64,000 nucleotides of DNA, from assembly GCA_003342895.1 (NCBI GenBank), contig PTFA01000193.1, positions 1,116,905-1,180,904 of the forward strand, in the 5' to 3' direction. Source of the stretch: Casuarius casuarius. Taxonomy: Eukaryota; Chordata; Aves; Casuariiformes; Casuariidae. This document shows positions 34,601 through 46,322 of this stretch, piece by piece. Position numbers and translations under genes: made by a program. A model generated the notes under the pieces. That model was not told where the DNA came from. It did not search any database and saw nothing but the letters and a program-made list of their open reading frames with translations. Every line of letters starts with the position of its first letter. Position 1 is the first letter of the stretch.

Positions 34601-37600
34601 CCCACCTTGATGAAGTAGTCTTAGTGTTTGCACCTTCTTCCAAGCTATGTCGTTCACCTTGTGTTAAGGATATTTCACTAGATCTGTGGCTCTGACCCAG
34701 AGCACTAGGAAAAAAGTGGCTAACATTCAGAGAAAGACTTTCTCTCTCTAACTGACTGGCATCTTTAGTTTCTTCCACTTCTTCATGAGAATCTTTCACG
34801 TTTAAGTGCTGGATAAAACAAAATTTTTTCCCTCTGGGCCTAAAAGAGGCTCTTTTATGCTGCAGAAGTGATAAACCACTCAGTTTGCTTGCTGTAGAGG
34901 AACCACTAGTTTCTTGGAAGGTATATGTGGATGGCTGAGCTTGTGCCTGTGCAAGGACACTTCCTATTTTGTGTTTTTTCTCAAGCCCCCTGTGATCTAG
35001 ATTGAGCTCAGAGGACTGTGTTAAACTCCTCCTTCCTTGAGATCTCTCCCTGTTCTCAAATGCAGTTTCACTTGATGGTCCCGCACAGTCCTGTAGAGCT
35101 CCAAGATCTGTGTTCAAAATAAAAACACCTGTCAAAAGACCATTTTACTTTTCCATCCAGTGTTTAGCACAGGTTTGGAGTGAATTACAAATATTATTCT
35201 GGTACTGATGTTATGGCACAGTCATAGGTAAGTCTAGTTCTAGTACGCTCCTTGTTAACAAACTGAATTTATTCATGAACTTCTCTAGAATGCAGACAAA
35301 GTCAATATTGCTCGTCTGGTAGGGCATGTGCAGGAGCATGTGAAGAAAGCTAATAAATACTATTAAATGATGCACTGGCACCAAGGAAGGCCAATTAATA
35401 CTTACCTTCTTTCTGGAATGTGTTCTGACCCACCCAGTCCTTGCTTTGTTGAATGTGCAGTTTCAGAAACTACCTCTACGTGAGCAACAGAAAATGCATT
35501 GCCCACTTGTGTTAAGGGTTTGTTTGTTTCGGAATGTAAGAGATGGGATTTTAAATGTTAAGAATTTTATCGCAGTTGCTTATTATGCAGTAATGTAAAC
35601 TTTTAGTGAGCACTTTAATCTGTCCCAGTTTGAATGTGAAGCTGAGTTGATTTTTACTAAGTACTCTGGGGAGGCCTGCTGTTTGTTAGAATCCTCAAGG
35701 GCACCTTGCAAAAGAACTGTGTTAACATTTATACACAAAACCATATGTTATGACAACAAACAAAAGTTTTAAAGATTCTAATTATTATCTTACAAAGCAT
35801 GTCACATAAATCATTGGGAAACTTGACAAGTCTCATGAGACAACTGGGAGTCCTGTCTTTGTTTAGTGCAAGAATGTAAGTTGGCTGGCTATAAATCTGA
35901 GAATTGTTTCCATTCTTCAGCACCATGTGAAGCCTGAGAAGGTACTCATAGCTCAAAATAGATAAAAGAGTAGGAAAGAGGCATCAGTTGACCCTTACCA
36001 AATAAAAAAAGTTCTGAAAAGGCCATTACTAACCCATATGAATGGAAGTGCTCAAACACAAATTAAGACAGGCCCTCTCAACTCTCAACAACAGTAATTT
36101 AGGCGAAGCACTTTGCTTGATGTAACTTAGCTTCTGAAAGGTGAATCAGCTCACACAACTCTTTCCCATAGCAGTTAGACTGATTTTTGTCAGCTGATGT
36201 TTGTGCAAGGATGTAAGGATAGAAGCAAAGCTCTAGCTGCAAGTTGAGCTAACATGTAAGGAAGACATTGGTAAAACCTATCCACATATGCTTCATGGAA
36301 GATCACTGATTTACCACATCAGTAATCAACAAGTGATAGGCAGCCTTCCTTCTGGTGTCCCCTAGCAGGGTTGCCTCATGCTGTACAATCTTTAAACCTT
36401 TTCTCCTTCTCTTTCTCTCCTTCAGAACAACGCATTTAGTCTCTAGATAGCAATCCGAGAGTTCCTGGAGTCAGTGAAAGGGGTAACTCCAAGATGGTAA
36501 CATCAAAGAAAAAAAAATGTCTAAATGTCTTATTTTTCCACAGTTGCCTCTTTGCCCATGGCCCCGGCAGAGACAGAACTGTCCTAGCCTCAAACAAATT
36601 CTGAATGGAAAGTATAATCAGTAGTCAGGACTCTCATGTGGGAGATAAGATACTGGATTCAGTTTTTTAGCTCTGCTAAAATTTACCCCATACAAATCAC
36701 TTGCTGTGCCTTAGCTTCTCACTGAGATGCAAATACTCCACCCCACAGGAATGCTGTAAAGATAAACTCATTCAAATGGTGGAGGGTAGTCAGAAACAAA
36801 TGGGGGGTAAGGGGGGGGAGCAAATAAGTACTTAAAATAATTGGGCAAGCATGCCTGCGTGCATGTTAAGGATGTCAGGGATAAATAAAGCATGAAGATA
36901 AAAGATGCTAGGAATGTGATGGGGAAGTGAGAGGCTATGTTCCTAGTCTAATGCAGTATGAAGAGAGCAGATAGGAAGGCCACTGGGATAGGAGGGGCTT
37001 TGGGATAAACTTTCCTTTGAATTGCATGTTGTTGATGAACTGAAGGCAAGTTTGGGTTTTCTCCCTACAGCTAAAACAAGTTACATACATAAAGATATGA
37101 CATGTGAGCCCATAGTTGTATTTGATTTTGCTTTAGTTATAAGCACTGAACTCACTCTTTCTCTTCCTCTCTCTCCCTGGCTGGAAGGGCAGGGGGAGAA
37201 AAAAGACTGGTTCTATGCTGCAAATGACTGCCTGACTAAATCAAGGCAGCCCTTTACTCAGGAGACTCCTTATTGATTTAAGTGAAGCTTTGAATGGAAA
37301 CAAAATTCTGTCCTTACACGGTTACAAGATCAGGGCACTTATTAATTTTGACTATACTTTTTCCCCAAATACCTGAGGCCTATTTTCTGTTCTAAATTAA
37401 ACTGGAGACATGAAATAATGCTGATGTAAGTGGAATTACCTCAGACTTACATGAATGCAAAGTGGATGGATTTATCCTTGATTTAAAAATACTTATTTTG
37501 ATGAATGATGTGGAATGCAAATATGCAGTAAGTCAAAACTGGCAAAGGACCTATTCTATTTCCTCTCTAAAACTTAGCAAAACTGTCTTGTATATTCAAG

Positions 37601-40600
37601 GGCATTCTTGATTGTGTAGAGAGCCCTGAGTGTAATTATCCCCATCAAGAACAATATCAAAATAGTTTTCTGTTTATGTAAGCTATTTCTACAATGATAT
37701 GAAACTGCAAAGACGGTCATTCCTGCAAAACTATTTCTCTGTATGGGCCTGGTTTTTGTCTTAGAGATGCAGTTGCATTCCCATAATCTCCCTGAAGAAG
37801 AGAAACTATCCATCTGCTATGATATTTAGTGAAGAATCTTTGTTGTATAAATATTTTGAGCTTTGTGCTTAGAAATGGAGTATCACTTTAAAAAGCAACT
37901 TGCTGGCATACATACTAACTGACTTCACTGAAACAATAAACTGATTAGCTAATCCTGGCAAACTTTATATTGTATTCTGAGAATTTACTCATACACATTG
38001 TTAGGCTGGAACTTGCTTAACGGCTGCTATTTAAATTATGGAGGATTTACTTGCTGTTTTGATAAAACTAACTGTGATAAGAAGTAAAAGCAACTTTCCT
38101 TTTTTTGTATTTTAAACCCAAATAATTCATTTTAAATTACCTTTCTTATCTCAAGCAATTACTAAGTTGCACGTAATATGGACTTGATACTGTTCTTATT
38201 AAAGCCTAGTGAACATGACTGCAAAACTTTGCCTGCACCCTGTAGAAATAAGGCAATGAGAACCTGTTCTTTATCTCTGGCCTTTGGTCCCATGTTTCAC
38301 AATTAACTAAATGACATGTCCATGTATTCTGTGACTTTCTTATTCTAAAACTTCAGTTGTTCTGAGTGATGCCTCTAAACAATTTCACGCAATTCACTAA
38401 GACAAAGTTTAGATGGGAATTACACCTCTAACGATAAACTTTCCACTGTTTGATAGTTTAAAAATGCAGGCATAAACTCTACTTTGAAACTATTGTGTTA
38501 ATAAAAGAATCTTCTTATATGAAGAAAATAAAGCAAATGTGTGTTCACTGCAGTAGTATAATGATGAAACTACAAGGCATCCATCCAGCTTGCTATTTCT
38601 AATATCAGGGCAAAAGACTCAATTTCATGTATCCAGTACTCACCTGCAGTGACTTTATTTGGGTCAAGTACACCTTTCTCTGCTTTTTTAAAGCTTATGT
38701 TGGGTTTCAACTTCTGCTTGACGGATATCTTGTCTAAAATAGGAAATCTAAAGCCTCGTTTATTCCCAGAGGACTTGATGGCAGATCTCTGTTCACTTCC
38801 AGAACATTCATTTGCAGAGGTCTAGAAAAGTAAAAGGTGCCTGAGCATCATCTACTCTGGGGAGGGGGGGAAACTGCAGTACACATTAAGCAGTATATGA
38901 ACAAATCTTTCAAAAAGCAGGGAGAAATGCACCTTCCATAAACAAAGTCCCTTTCTCCTCCTCTTTCCACTCTGATATCCCCTCTAGTTGCATAACATGT
39001 ACCAAAGTCAGATATTTCCAGATAACATAGCATGTTCTTCAGTTTTTTAGCTTCCGTTTTATACAAAGCTCTTTCCCAGAGGATGGGAATCTTCACTACA
39101 CAAATTGAGGCCTTCTGTTAAAAATTTTTATTTTATCTCACAGATAACTTGCTAGAGTAATATCACTATTGCAGGAATAAAACTGAAAGCAGTGTTTTGG
39201 CTGTGATTCTGTAATCTAAAAAAGTAAAGCTGTGGCATAAACAGATAGATGAGTGAATGCTTCCTGTTAATTTTATTAGATCTGGTAACTTGCAAGTCTA
39301 CTTTGAACTCGTGACCTCTTGCATGTTAATGCCATCAGGGGAACTACAATGTAAGCCATTCAAACCAAGTCATGGTTGTTCAATTACAAAACACTTCATA
39401 TGTTCCTGTTCCACAAAACAATTCTGCCTTCTGTATTCCAGGGAACGGGCATGACCTCCGTCATTATGACGGTAGCATTTTTCATTTATACGTATCCCTT
39501 TATCATTAACACTCCAAGATGAATTCCAGTCTTTAAAATTTCTTGTAAAGAGATAAAACATAGTAACTTCTTATGTCAAGGGATGTTCAAATAAGAATGC
39601 AAATACTGTGTACTCAAGAATGGAAAATTGTAATTTTCAAATTAACATGTCCCAATAATGCTTACGCAGTTTAGAGTAAGACTATAACAAGCTGTTAGAC
39701 AAAATACAATGTCATCCTTAAAGGAGCTACATTTAAAAAAAAAAAAAAAAAAAAAAAAAGCTATGTTAATTAAAGGTGAAATAAATTTGCAAATCATGTA
39801 ATAATTTTCAGGCACATCAAGCTTTCTATCCCAATCCAAGACAAACAAGTTCATGTAATTTGGCTTAATATCTTTGGATGCAAGGAAAAAGCTGAAAGAA
39901 ATACCTTGTGTTTTCATGCAGGCTTATTGGTGGAGTTCTGTAAATACTTACTAGATCATGTTTGATTACACTTACCTGTTTGATAAGCATGACATTTATT
40001 TGCATCGCTCTAACGCAATACTTAAATCAATTTTCAGAAGTTTGTATATGGATAGTAAGCTAACATTCTCCAATATAAGCAAATTGATCTTATAAGAACC
40101 AAGTGCTATAGGGAACTCCTAAACCCTTTCTCTCTTACAGATTCAGAAAGTCCATGTGTGGCACTGGTAAATGGCTAGGTCTACATTCACTGAGGGAGCA
40201 TGGGTTCAAAAAAAACCTATGTATAAAGAAAAAAGACAGTTCTACTATTATATTTATCTGTGTGTGGGAAGAGAAACATTAAGATGACTCAGATGCAGAG
40301 ATCATGCCGATACCCTTAATTCTAAAGGCAGTAAAGGGTTCCTTTTTCATGTTCTTTCTGAGATCTTTAGTACAGTGAGTTGGAATAGAACATGTAAGAG
40401 GAGGATTTGGGGGTTTTGTTTATATACACATAGAGACAGTCAAAGAACTGTAGCATGTACTGACATATACATTACTCACAACCTGGCAAATTCTGTATAA
40501 ACGTAATCTTCCTTTTACATAGTATAAAGAAAAGATTGCTGAACCTTCTCTAGAAAGAAAGAAGGAAAACTTCTGTGGAGGGGGGCAAATGTCTAATAAT

Positions 40601-43600
40601 AGAGCTAAAATGCTAGCACATTAGCTGAGATTAAAAGTAATAATCTGAGAGAAATATCTTGGGAAACATTGAGCCACAGTCAAAATGGTGACAACTGTTA
40701 GACAGTCATTGAATGATAATCAATATTATTGTTAAATCTCCCTGAAGTACCCTTTCCCAAGATCTCTCTGAACTGATTCTGCCAAGTACCTTCCGGATTC
40801 TACTTGTTTTCTATAGTAACTTGCATATTTTAATGATGATTATTTCATTAAGCTCTATCACAATTGTACATTCAACGTGGTGCATTATTTGTTGGTATTA
40901 CAGCAACATTTCAATCAGAAGCAGAAAATATTTTGTCATCCAAATTAGCGAACTGTTTCTGGTTTGCATTCAGAAAATGTTGATATGACACATCTTGCAA
41001 ACCTCGCATTAGAAGTTTAAAGTGAAAAATACTGCAGTGAAAAGGAGCAAGAAGCCAGTATTGTTATGAAAGCAGAATCTAGGAGACTAAATTTTATAAG
41101 CTATTTTAATTTTACAGAATTTCCATCTTACTCTCTCATTGACAGTTGGTAGATGAGGCCAATTTTCTTAATAATACTTAGATAAATTACTATTTTCACT
41201 TCATTCTTGGAATACTTTTTTGAGTGAAGGAATATCATTTCGTTCACTAGTAACCATTTACTGGCAGGTAGCAGTGTGCCGCTGCAATGGAAGAGATGAC
41301 CATCTAGTCCTATATCCTACAGGTCACCTACCACTCAAAGCACTGAGGTAGAAAGCTGAAGGGACTCGTTGAAAGGTATCGCTCTGGAGTGGCAGTAGAA
41401 CCTAAATACAAAACAACCTTCCTGAAGTAAGTGGGATTTCTGCCACTGAGTTCATAAAGTCACTGCAGCCTAACTTTGTTTTTGTATTATTCTTGCTGTG
41501 TGGTGTTGGTTTGGTTGGAGGGGTTTTTGTTTGTTTTTATTTGGAGGTTCTGTGGTCTAAATATTATACTTTAGAAAGATAGGTTATCTTATTTACATAC
41601 TTGGAAGGATGGTGTGTTTACCACACTGTTAAGAACTTGTTCAATGACTAACTGCCTATCATGAGAACTTTTTCTTCAAGTTTTATTTCTCCTAACTTGA
41701 GCTTTCAACCACTGGATCTTACTCTGTGACAAATAAAATAGCACTCTAATACCAGATAGCTTCTCTTTACAGGGATACTCCATAAACTGAAGTGCTAATC
41801 ATATTAAGTCTGGTTTAAATGTGTTAGTACCAGAGTAGGTCTTTAGTATGCCCTCTCATAGCTTCATTCTACTATTTAAATATCCTAAAAAAAAAAAAAT
41901 CCAGATGTTCACTGTTGCTTGCTACTCTGTTACGGGGCTGGAGGTCTCCAAAGTGTTAGATGCTATTTCAAAGCCTCAGACAATACAGCTATATGTTTGA
42001 ATGGTCAGTGAAGTGCAGTGCAATTTACTTTAGCATATGGTGCAAATAAGGAGCAGCATAGGAACAAAAAATTCCTAAGAGCTGCGTATGCTCAGTTGCT
42101 AGCTTGGGATGTAAACTTCAGCCAATACAGACAAATAATTGTTCTACAACCACAGATTAGAAAATAAGAAGAGCCACATTATTCAGTTTAAGATGATTAA
42201 GATTCTTTTCTCAAAGGCATTGTAATTTCCTTTCTTTCTACCCAGATATTTTTAATGTTTATTTAAGCTGAGACCATAAAGTGTGTATAATCATCTAATC
42301 TCACAGTCCATTTTAACATACTCAGTTCCACTGTTTTAATTCCATTTGGCTTTCAATCTGGGATAAAAATTATAAACACAGTATTTCAAAATGTAGAACT
42401 GAGACATCAAGATCAATCTTTGTGTTAGGAAGGGATTTATTTTGGTTTCAATTTCCCATTTAGGTAGAGGTCTTACACTGTTGGCAACAAACAGAGCAGA
42501 ACAAAAACTAGAGGGAGCTGTTGTTCACAATTCTTTAAATCCCCATTATTGCTTATTCTAAAATAAATTAGAAAGTTCTTTTTTTCACAGGAAAAAATGT
42601 AGTGTCCAAAATGCCCAACAAAATCATAGTGGGGGAGGACAGAGAATTTAGGCAGAGGTATGGACCCCCTGGTCTAAGGGAAGCATATGTATTACCCGTA
42701 TCACGGAGAAAGGGAGGGAAGTGAATGTGAGGACAATTGAAAGAGTGAATTTTTATGGTTTGAATGTATAAATGGATAAATTTTCACTCAGCAATGTACA
42801 AAATGGTCTCACTTCACTTTTGAAAGAACAGAATAAATGTTATGACAAATACTGTACACTGAAAATAAAAAAAAAAAGTAAAGCTTTGCTTAGTAAAGAA
42901 ATGATAAACCAGTAGATAGCTCCGCTCATTTCCAGGCTACTGAATTAACTCAATAACTAGAAGAAAGCTCATTAAATAAACAAAAATGTTTCTTCTGGAA
43001 ATAAATATAAATAATGCAAGCAACCCAAATCTTCACCAAACAGTTTCAATGTCAGATAAATTGCAGTATCTTTAGGGTAAACTTTCTTTCATTGAAAAGC
43101 TGCATGAATGTAAAATAACTATCATGTACTACAATACATGAAATATGTAGAAGCCAAGTATATATGTCGGCACAAAAATCCTCTGGTATATTGAAATAAA
43201 ATGTCCACGTATTTGAGGGGTTATCTGGCACAACTCTTGCGAAATTCACCAACCATCAGATCACTTTGGACTGCTATCTTCCATTTTTTCTTTTACTTGC
43301 ATTAGAACGCTTCCTTCACAGATCTACTCCATATAATTAAGCAAAAATAGCATATGCAAATGTTTCTTTAATTTTTACTTGAGAATCCAGCTTCACTGAT
43401 GCAAAATAGCCTTTATAGTGATTAGTGGTCTTATTATGAAAGTTATATTAAAATTATAAATTTATAATCTTTGAATATTTGCATGTTAAATATCAATAAC
43501 TTTTTAAATTTTTTTCAGCATGTAAACAGAATAACAAAATTGCTATGCATCCCTTCCTTGTCTGCAGTGTGCACAGGCTGGAAAAGATATTTCCAGCCAA

Positions 43601-46303
43601 GCTACTCAAACAGATGATTGGTGTCCACTGAATAATTTGTTTTGTGAATGGTGTTTTCCTCTGTGCTATTCTGTGCTAAACACAGTTGGATGGCCTTAAT
43701 CTGTCCGGCACCTGAATGAATGTCAGGAACACCACTTTACTTGGGAACCACCCAAATCAACTTAAACACAAAATAAGGGACTCAGCAGCAGCAAGAAAAG
43801 TTTTTCTAGACAATCACTTGTCTCAAGTTCACTTTTGTAATTGACTGCCACTAAAAGAAACTCAGCCTCAGGGACTTGTATCACCCTGCAGTTAGACAAA
43901 AACTTTAAAAAATAAAAACAAAACAAAAAAGACCCTAAAGCCTATCAAAGGCAATTTACAGGAGTGATTCAGATGGCAGAGGGTAAATATGCAGTAGCAC
44001 TTTAGTTCGCATTAGGATTTGTACTTTTGAAGGAACTCAATAGTCTTCATTCACTGTGGAGTAGTCGGGAAGAGCACAAACTAAAATTCCTTTCAGATGA
44101 AAGTTAACTGGCAGATATGTTCCAGGTGACCAGATGAGCACTACTCTGAAGTAAAAGCTCCTAAAATGCATACAGCGTGGATGTCAAGTCCTTGACATCA
44201 ACTCTTCTACTCTGTAAATCCACTCTCATTGAGCTGCGTTACTGCCCGATGAAGATGTAAGCCACAGGGACCCAGAGACCAGTCTAAGATGGTATAATGA
44301 ACTTCCGGCTGGCTACTGCCCACGACAGACCTTTGGCTGACTTTCTGACCAACACTAAGATGCACTTTTTTAACTTGGTCTTCTCTGCTATGTACCTATA
44401 TTGCTATAGGGTTGGGGGGGGGGGTGGCAAAATCAAAACATTGCAGTACATAATTCTTTCACTGGAAATATGATGAAAGAAAACATGAGTCAGAAATGGT
44501 AATTATTTTGTTCACGTAATACACTGAGGAGGGCAGTATAATAACCAAAATAGAAGTGAGGTGGGTCAGGGAGCAGTGTATTCAAATTACTATCAGAAAT
44601 ATACATCAAAAACCTAACACAACTATTACAAAAGCATTGTCACTTACAAGAGAAAGTGTATGGGAGAGGCAAGCACACCCAGCCAAAGTATTCACCAATT
44701 GCATGTTTGAATGTTTGCTAAGTTCAAGGAAGACTGCTTTGCTTTGTAGAGTAGGGAAGCCTGAATCCAGCCAAATCAAAGTCATATCATCTGCATTTGC
44801 CAACAGTGAGCACATTAGGGAATGACTCTGACCTAAATGTAATGACCTCATTTGAAAATGCTCAACCAAGTAAGAGAAATAATGCTTACTCTATAGACTT
44901 AGTTTCACATTGGTAGAAGGCACAGAACTTTTCCACATTCAACAGTTCATACCCTTAAGCCCTCTCCTGGAACTGTGTCCGCACTTCCTACTGTAACACA
45001 GGAAGGCATGGAGGCAACATGCCATCTTTTTACTAAATAGTTTAGGAGTTAGATAGCTCACTCAGGATGTAGGAGAGCTGAGTTTATTTCCCCTCTGTAT
45101 GAATGCTTTAGTCACTAAGTTATTGCCTCTAGAGGGGGGGTGTTTCCAAGTTTACCCTTGTAGCATTTAGTTAGTGGTCTAACTTGGTTAGAACCAAGTT
45201 TTTTCCAATTTAATGGAAACACTTCAAATCTGATCTACAGTCTTCAAGAAATGCTAACTCTTGCAACCTTTACTTACTTGCAAAATGCCTTCCGACAGAA
45301 ATTGTGTACTCAGTACCAGTGTGCTGTTTTTAACAAAAGCCCTTCTACTGCTTGCTTTTCCCTCCCCTTTAGGCGTTTAAATTATTGACAGTGAGATAGC
45401 AGCTGCAAACAGATACTTTTGTTTCAGTATAGCAATATTATATTCTAGCAATCTTTCTGGATGTTTCCTTTATTACTTTAGGTTTCCCATTTTAGTTAGT
45501 CTAAAAATCTACTAAAATGTGACAAGTCAATGAAGTAACTATATAAGTGGCTTTGCAGCATTCTAAATTTATTTTCAGTGATTCCATATGAAACTGCCCC
45601 AATCTGCAAATCAACAGATGATTTAACTGCCATCTTTACAAATTTCATCTTGGCTCCAAGATTCATAATGTGATCTCTCTGCCTCTTACATAATTACCAG
45701 TAATAAAGACTAGCATTCAGAATTTAGCTGAGAATTATTCTGATGATGCATGAAGCAGAAGAGGCTCCAGATGCTCTCTTGAATAGCTGTCGTTGCTTAG
45801 TAAGCAATTAGGAGTAGTCACAGTCTTTTACTGTATTTAAACAGCAAGTGGGCTACTGGGGCCTAGTCCTTATAAAAACTCCTAAGTGTTACTGAAATGT
45901 AAGGCTAGGAGTAGAAAATACACTTGTGATAGTGCAGTAAGCAGATGAGACTTACAGATACAGCTGAAATACATGTATTAAAGTATGAACATATGATTAA
46001 GCCCTGTGTAAAATCAGTTCTGTGCAGAACAAAGATGCTGATGAAAATATTGATGCATGACTTTTTTAACTAATGCTATAGGATGATAAATGTTTCATTA
46101 TTTAGAAATAGACATTTTAGAAGAACTACTCTCAGCTGTTAACATACCCAAGTGAATATAACTTTCAGCACACACTGTGACCATCCCTCGGTTTTAGGTA
46201 TTGCTTTCTGGCATACCTGATGCTCTGAATCCATCTTGTATATCATTTCCCTCATATATTGAGCACTGCTGATGAACTTGTGTCTTTCCTGTGCTTCATC
46301 CAT
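25493..46303 (-). CDS. MARCHF10: MARCHF10 (membrane-associated RING-CH-type finger 10) E3 ubiquitin ligase; one expected exon not located
   Basis: RING-CH E3 ubiquitin ligase; mammalian studies tie it to microtubules and flagella of elongating spermatids. Coding exons in transcript order: 46303-46217, 38821-38644, 35107-33742, 31720-31554, 29503-29394, 25636-25493. Their phases (0, 1, 2, 1, 0) chain correctly to 683 codons plus TAG. A long Ser-rich disordered middle leads to a RING-CH at about residues 557-612 with C4HC3 ligands C557, C560, C575, C577, H585, C588, C609 and C612. A short divergent tail follows. The human protein is about 808 aa and has about 35-40 residues between the first two exons listed here; that phase-0 exon was not found. 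MARCHF7 is the closest paralogue, but the N-terminus, the VKQK...KKAEK segment and the gene order favour MARCHF10. Confidence 0.93.
25637..29393 (-). other. MARCHF10: MARCHF10 last intron
   Basis: AT-rich intron from GTAAGA to TACAG. No other exon or recognisable repeat family was seen. The (AC)-like and A-rich tracts are short. Confidence 0.65.
29394..29503 (-). CDS. MARCHF10: MARCHF10 exon encoding the last RING-CH cysteine pair
   Basis: 110 nt, starts with 2 nt of a split Gly codon and ends in phase 0 before GTAAGA. It encodes [16 protein letters not shown], with the final two zinc-binding cysteines (C609, C612), then an acidic DLDDFN segment matching human DLGDFN. Confidence 0.96.
29504..31553 (-). 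other. MARCHF10: MARCHF10 intron splitting the RING-CH domain
   Basis: About 2.05 kb between the sixth and seventh zinc ligands. It contains poly-A (30051-30066) and a C-run followed by (CA)n at 30130-30149. Nothing else supported. Confidence 0.65.
31554..31720 (-). CDS. MARCHF10: MARCHF10 RING-CH core exon
   Basis: 167 nt with acceptor AATAG and donor CAG/GTAAGTG. It encodes [26 protein letters not shown] and CLKRWL. These are six of the eight zinc ligands and the Trp that contacts E2 in RING-CH domains. An acidic [12 protein letters not shown] segment precedes the domain, as in human. Confidence 0.98.
31721..33741 (-). other. MARCHF10: MARCHF10 intron before the RING-CH exon
   Basis: About 2.0 kb, AT-rich, with a run of 22 A at 32546-32567. 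No further exon recognised. Confidence 0.65.
33742..35107 (-). CDS. MARCHF10: MARCHF10 large central exon, Ser-rich disordered region
   Basis: 1366-nt exon with no stop in frame, acceptor AACACAG and donor AAAG/GTGAGG. Low-complexity, Ser/Thr/Arg-rich translation with [12 protein letters not shown] and [12 protein letters not shown] segments that align with the human central region. It ends in a charged [10 protein letters not shown] stretch just before the RING-CH exon. The equivalent human exon is longer, which accounts for most of the size difference. Confidence 0.95.
35406..35475 (-). other. MARCHF10: Candidate alternative MARCHF10 exon
   Basis: Strong donor AAG/GTAAGTAT (cut 35406/35405) and pyrimidine-rich acceptor (TTTTCTGTTGCTCACGTAG) bracket 70 nt. 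Entered from the 38644 exon it stays open ([12 protein letters not shown]...) but ends in the wrong phase for the large exon, so a premature stop would follow. A second acceptor (exon 35406-35469) gives a 64-nt exon that joins the start-codon exon and the large exon in frame. A regulated or poison exon, or chance. Confidence 0.35.
35476..38643 (-). other. MARCHF10: MARCHF10 intron, sequence between candidate exon and 38644 exon
   Basis: AT-rich non-coding DNA. A purine/G-rich patch at 36800-36830 is the only compositional feature noted. Confidence 0.6.
38644..38821 (-). CDS. MARCHF10: MARCHF10 N-terminal-region exon
   Basis: 178 nt, starts in phase 0 and ends with one nucleotide (CAG/GTGAGT donor). 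The translation contains [18 protein letters not shown] and FKKAEKG, which line up with human RSSIK...AIDQTSVKQKHKS...RKAEKV. A basic segment with no known domain. Confidence 0.93.
38822..46216 (-). other. MARCHF10: MARCHF10 intron(s) expected to hide one small exon
   Basis: 7.4 kb, AT-rich, with a run of 25 A at 39735-39759 and a G-run at 44411-44422. Strong minus-strand donors occur at 39976/39975 (CAG/GTAAGTG) and 45268/45267 region (CAA/GTAAGTAAAG). None is joined to a segment resembling the human LRRQEYRRDPN exon. Confidence 0.6.
39735..39759. repeat. Poly-A run (25)
   Basis: Uninterrupted A tract on the + strand within a MARCHF10 intron. No flanking retroelement body was recognised. 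Confidence 0.9.
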
Positions 46304-46322
46304 CACACCAGTCAGTCAAAGC
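46217..46322 (-). CDS. MARCHF10: MARCHF10 start-codon exon
   Basis: Acceptor GTGTACAG, 19 nt of 5'UTR, then ATG at 46303-46301 in a good Kozak context (G at -3 and +4), then 29 codons ending in phase 0 before [26 protein letters not shown] aligns with human DRQKFFSDVQYLRDMQHKVD, which fixes the start codon. Confidence 0.93.

Noticed and set aside
38848..39096. 82-codon minus-strand frame considered as the missing MARCHF10 exon
   Set aside because: There is only a faint resemblance to the human segment, no phase-0 acceptor, and no donor before the 38821 exon.
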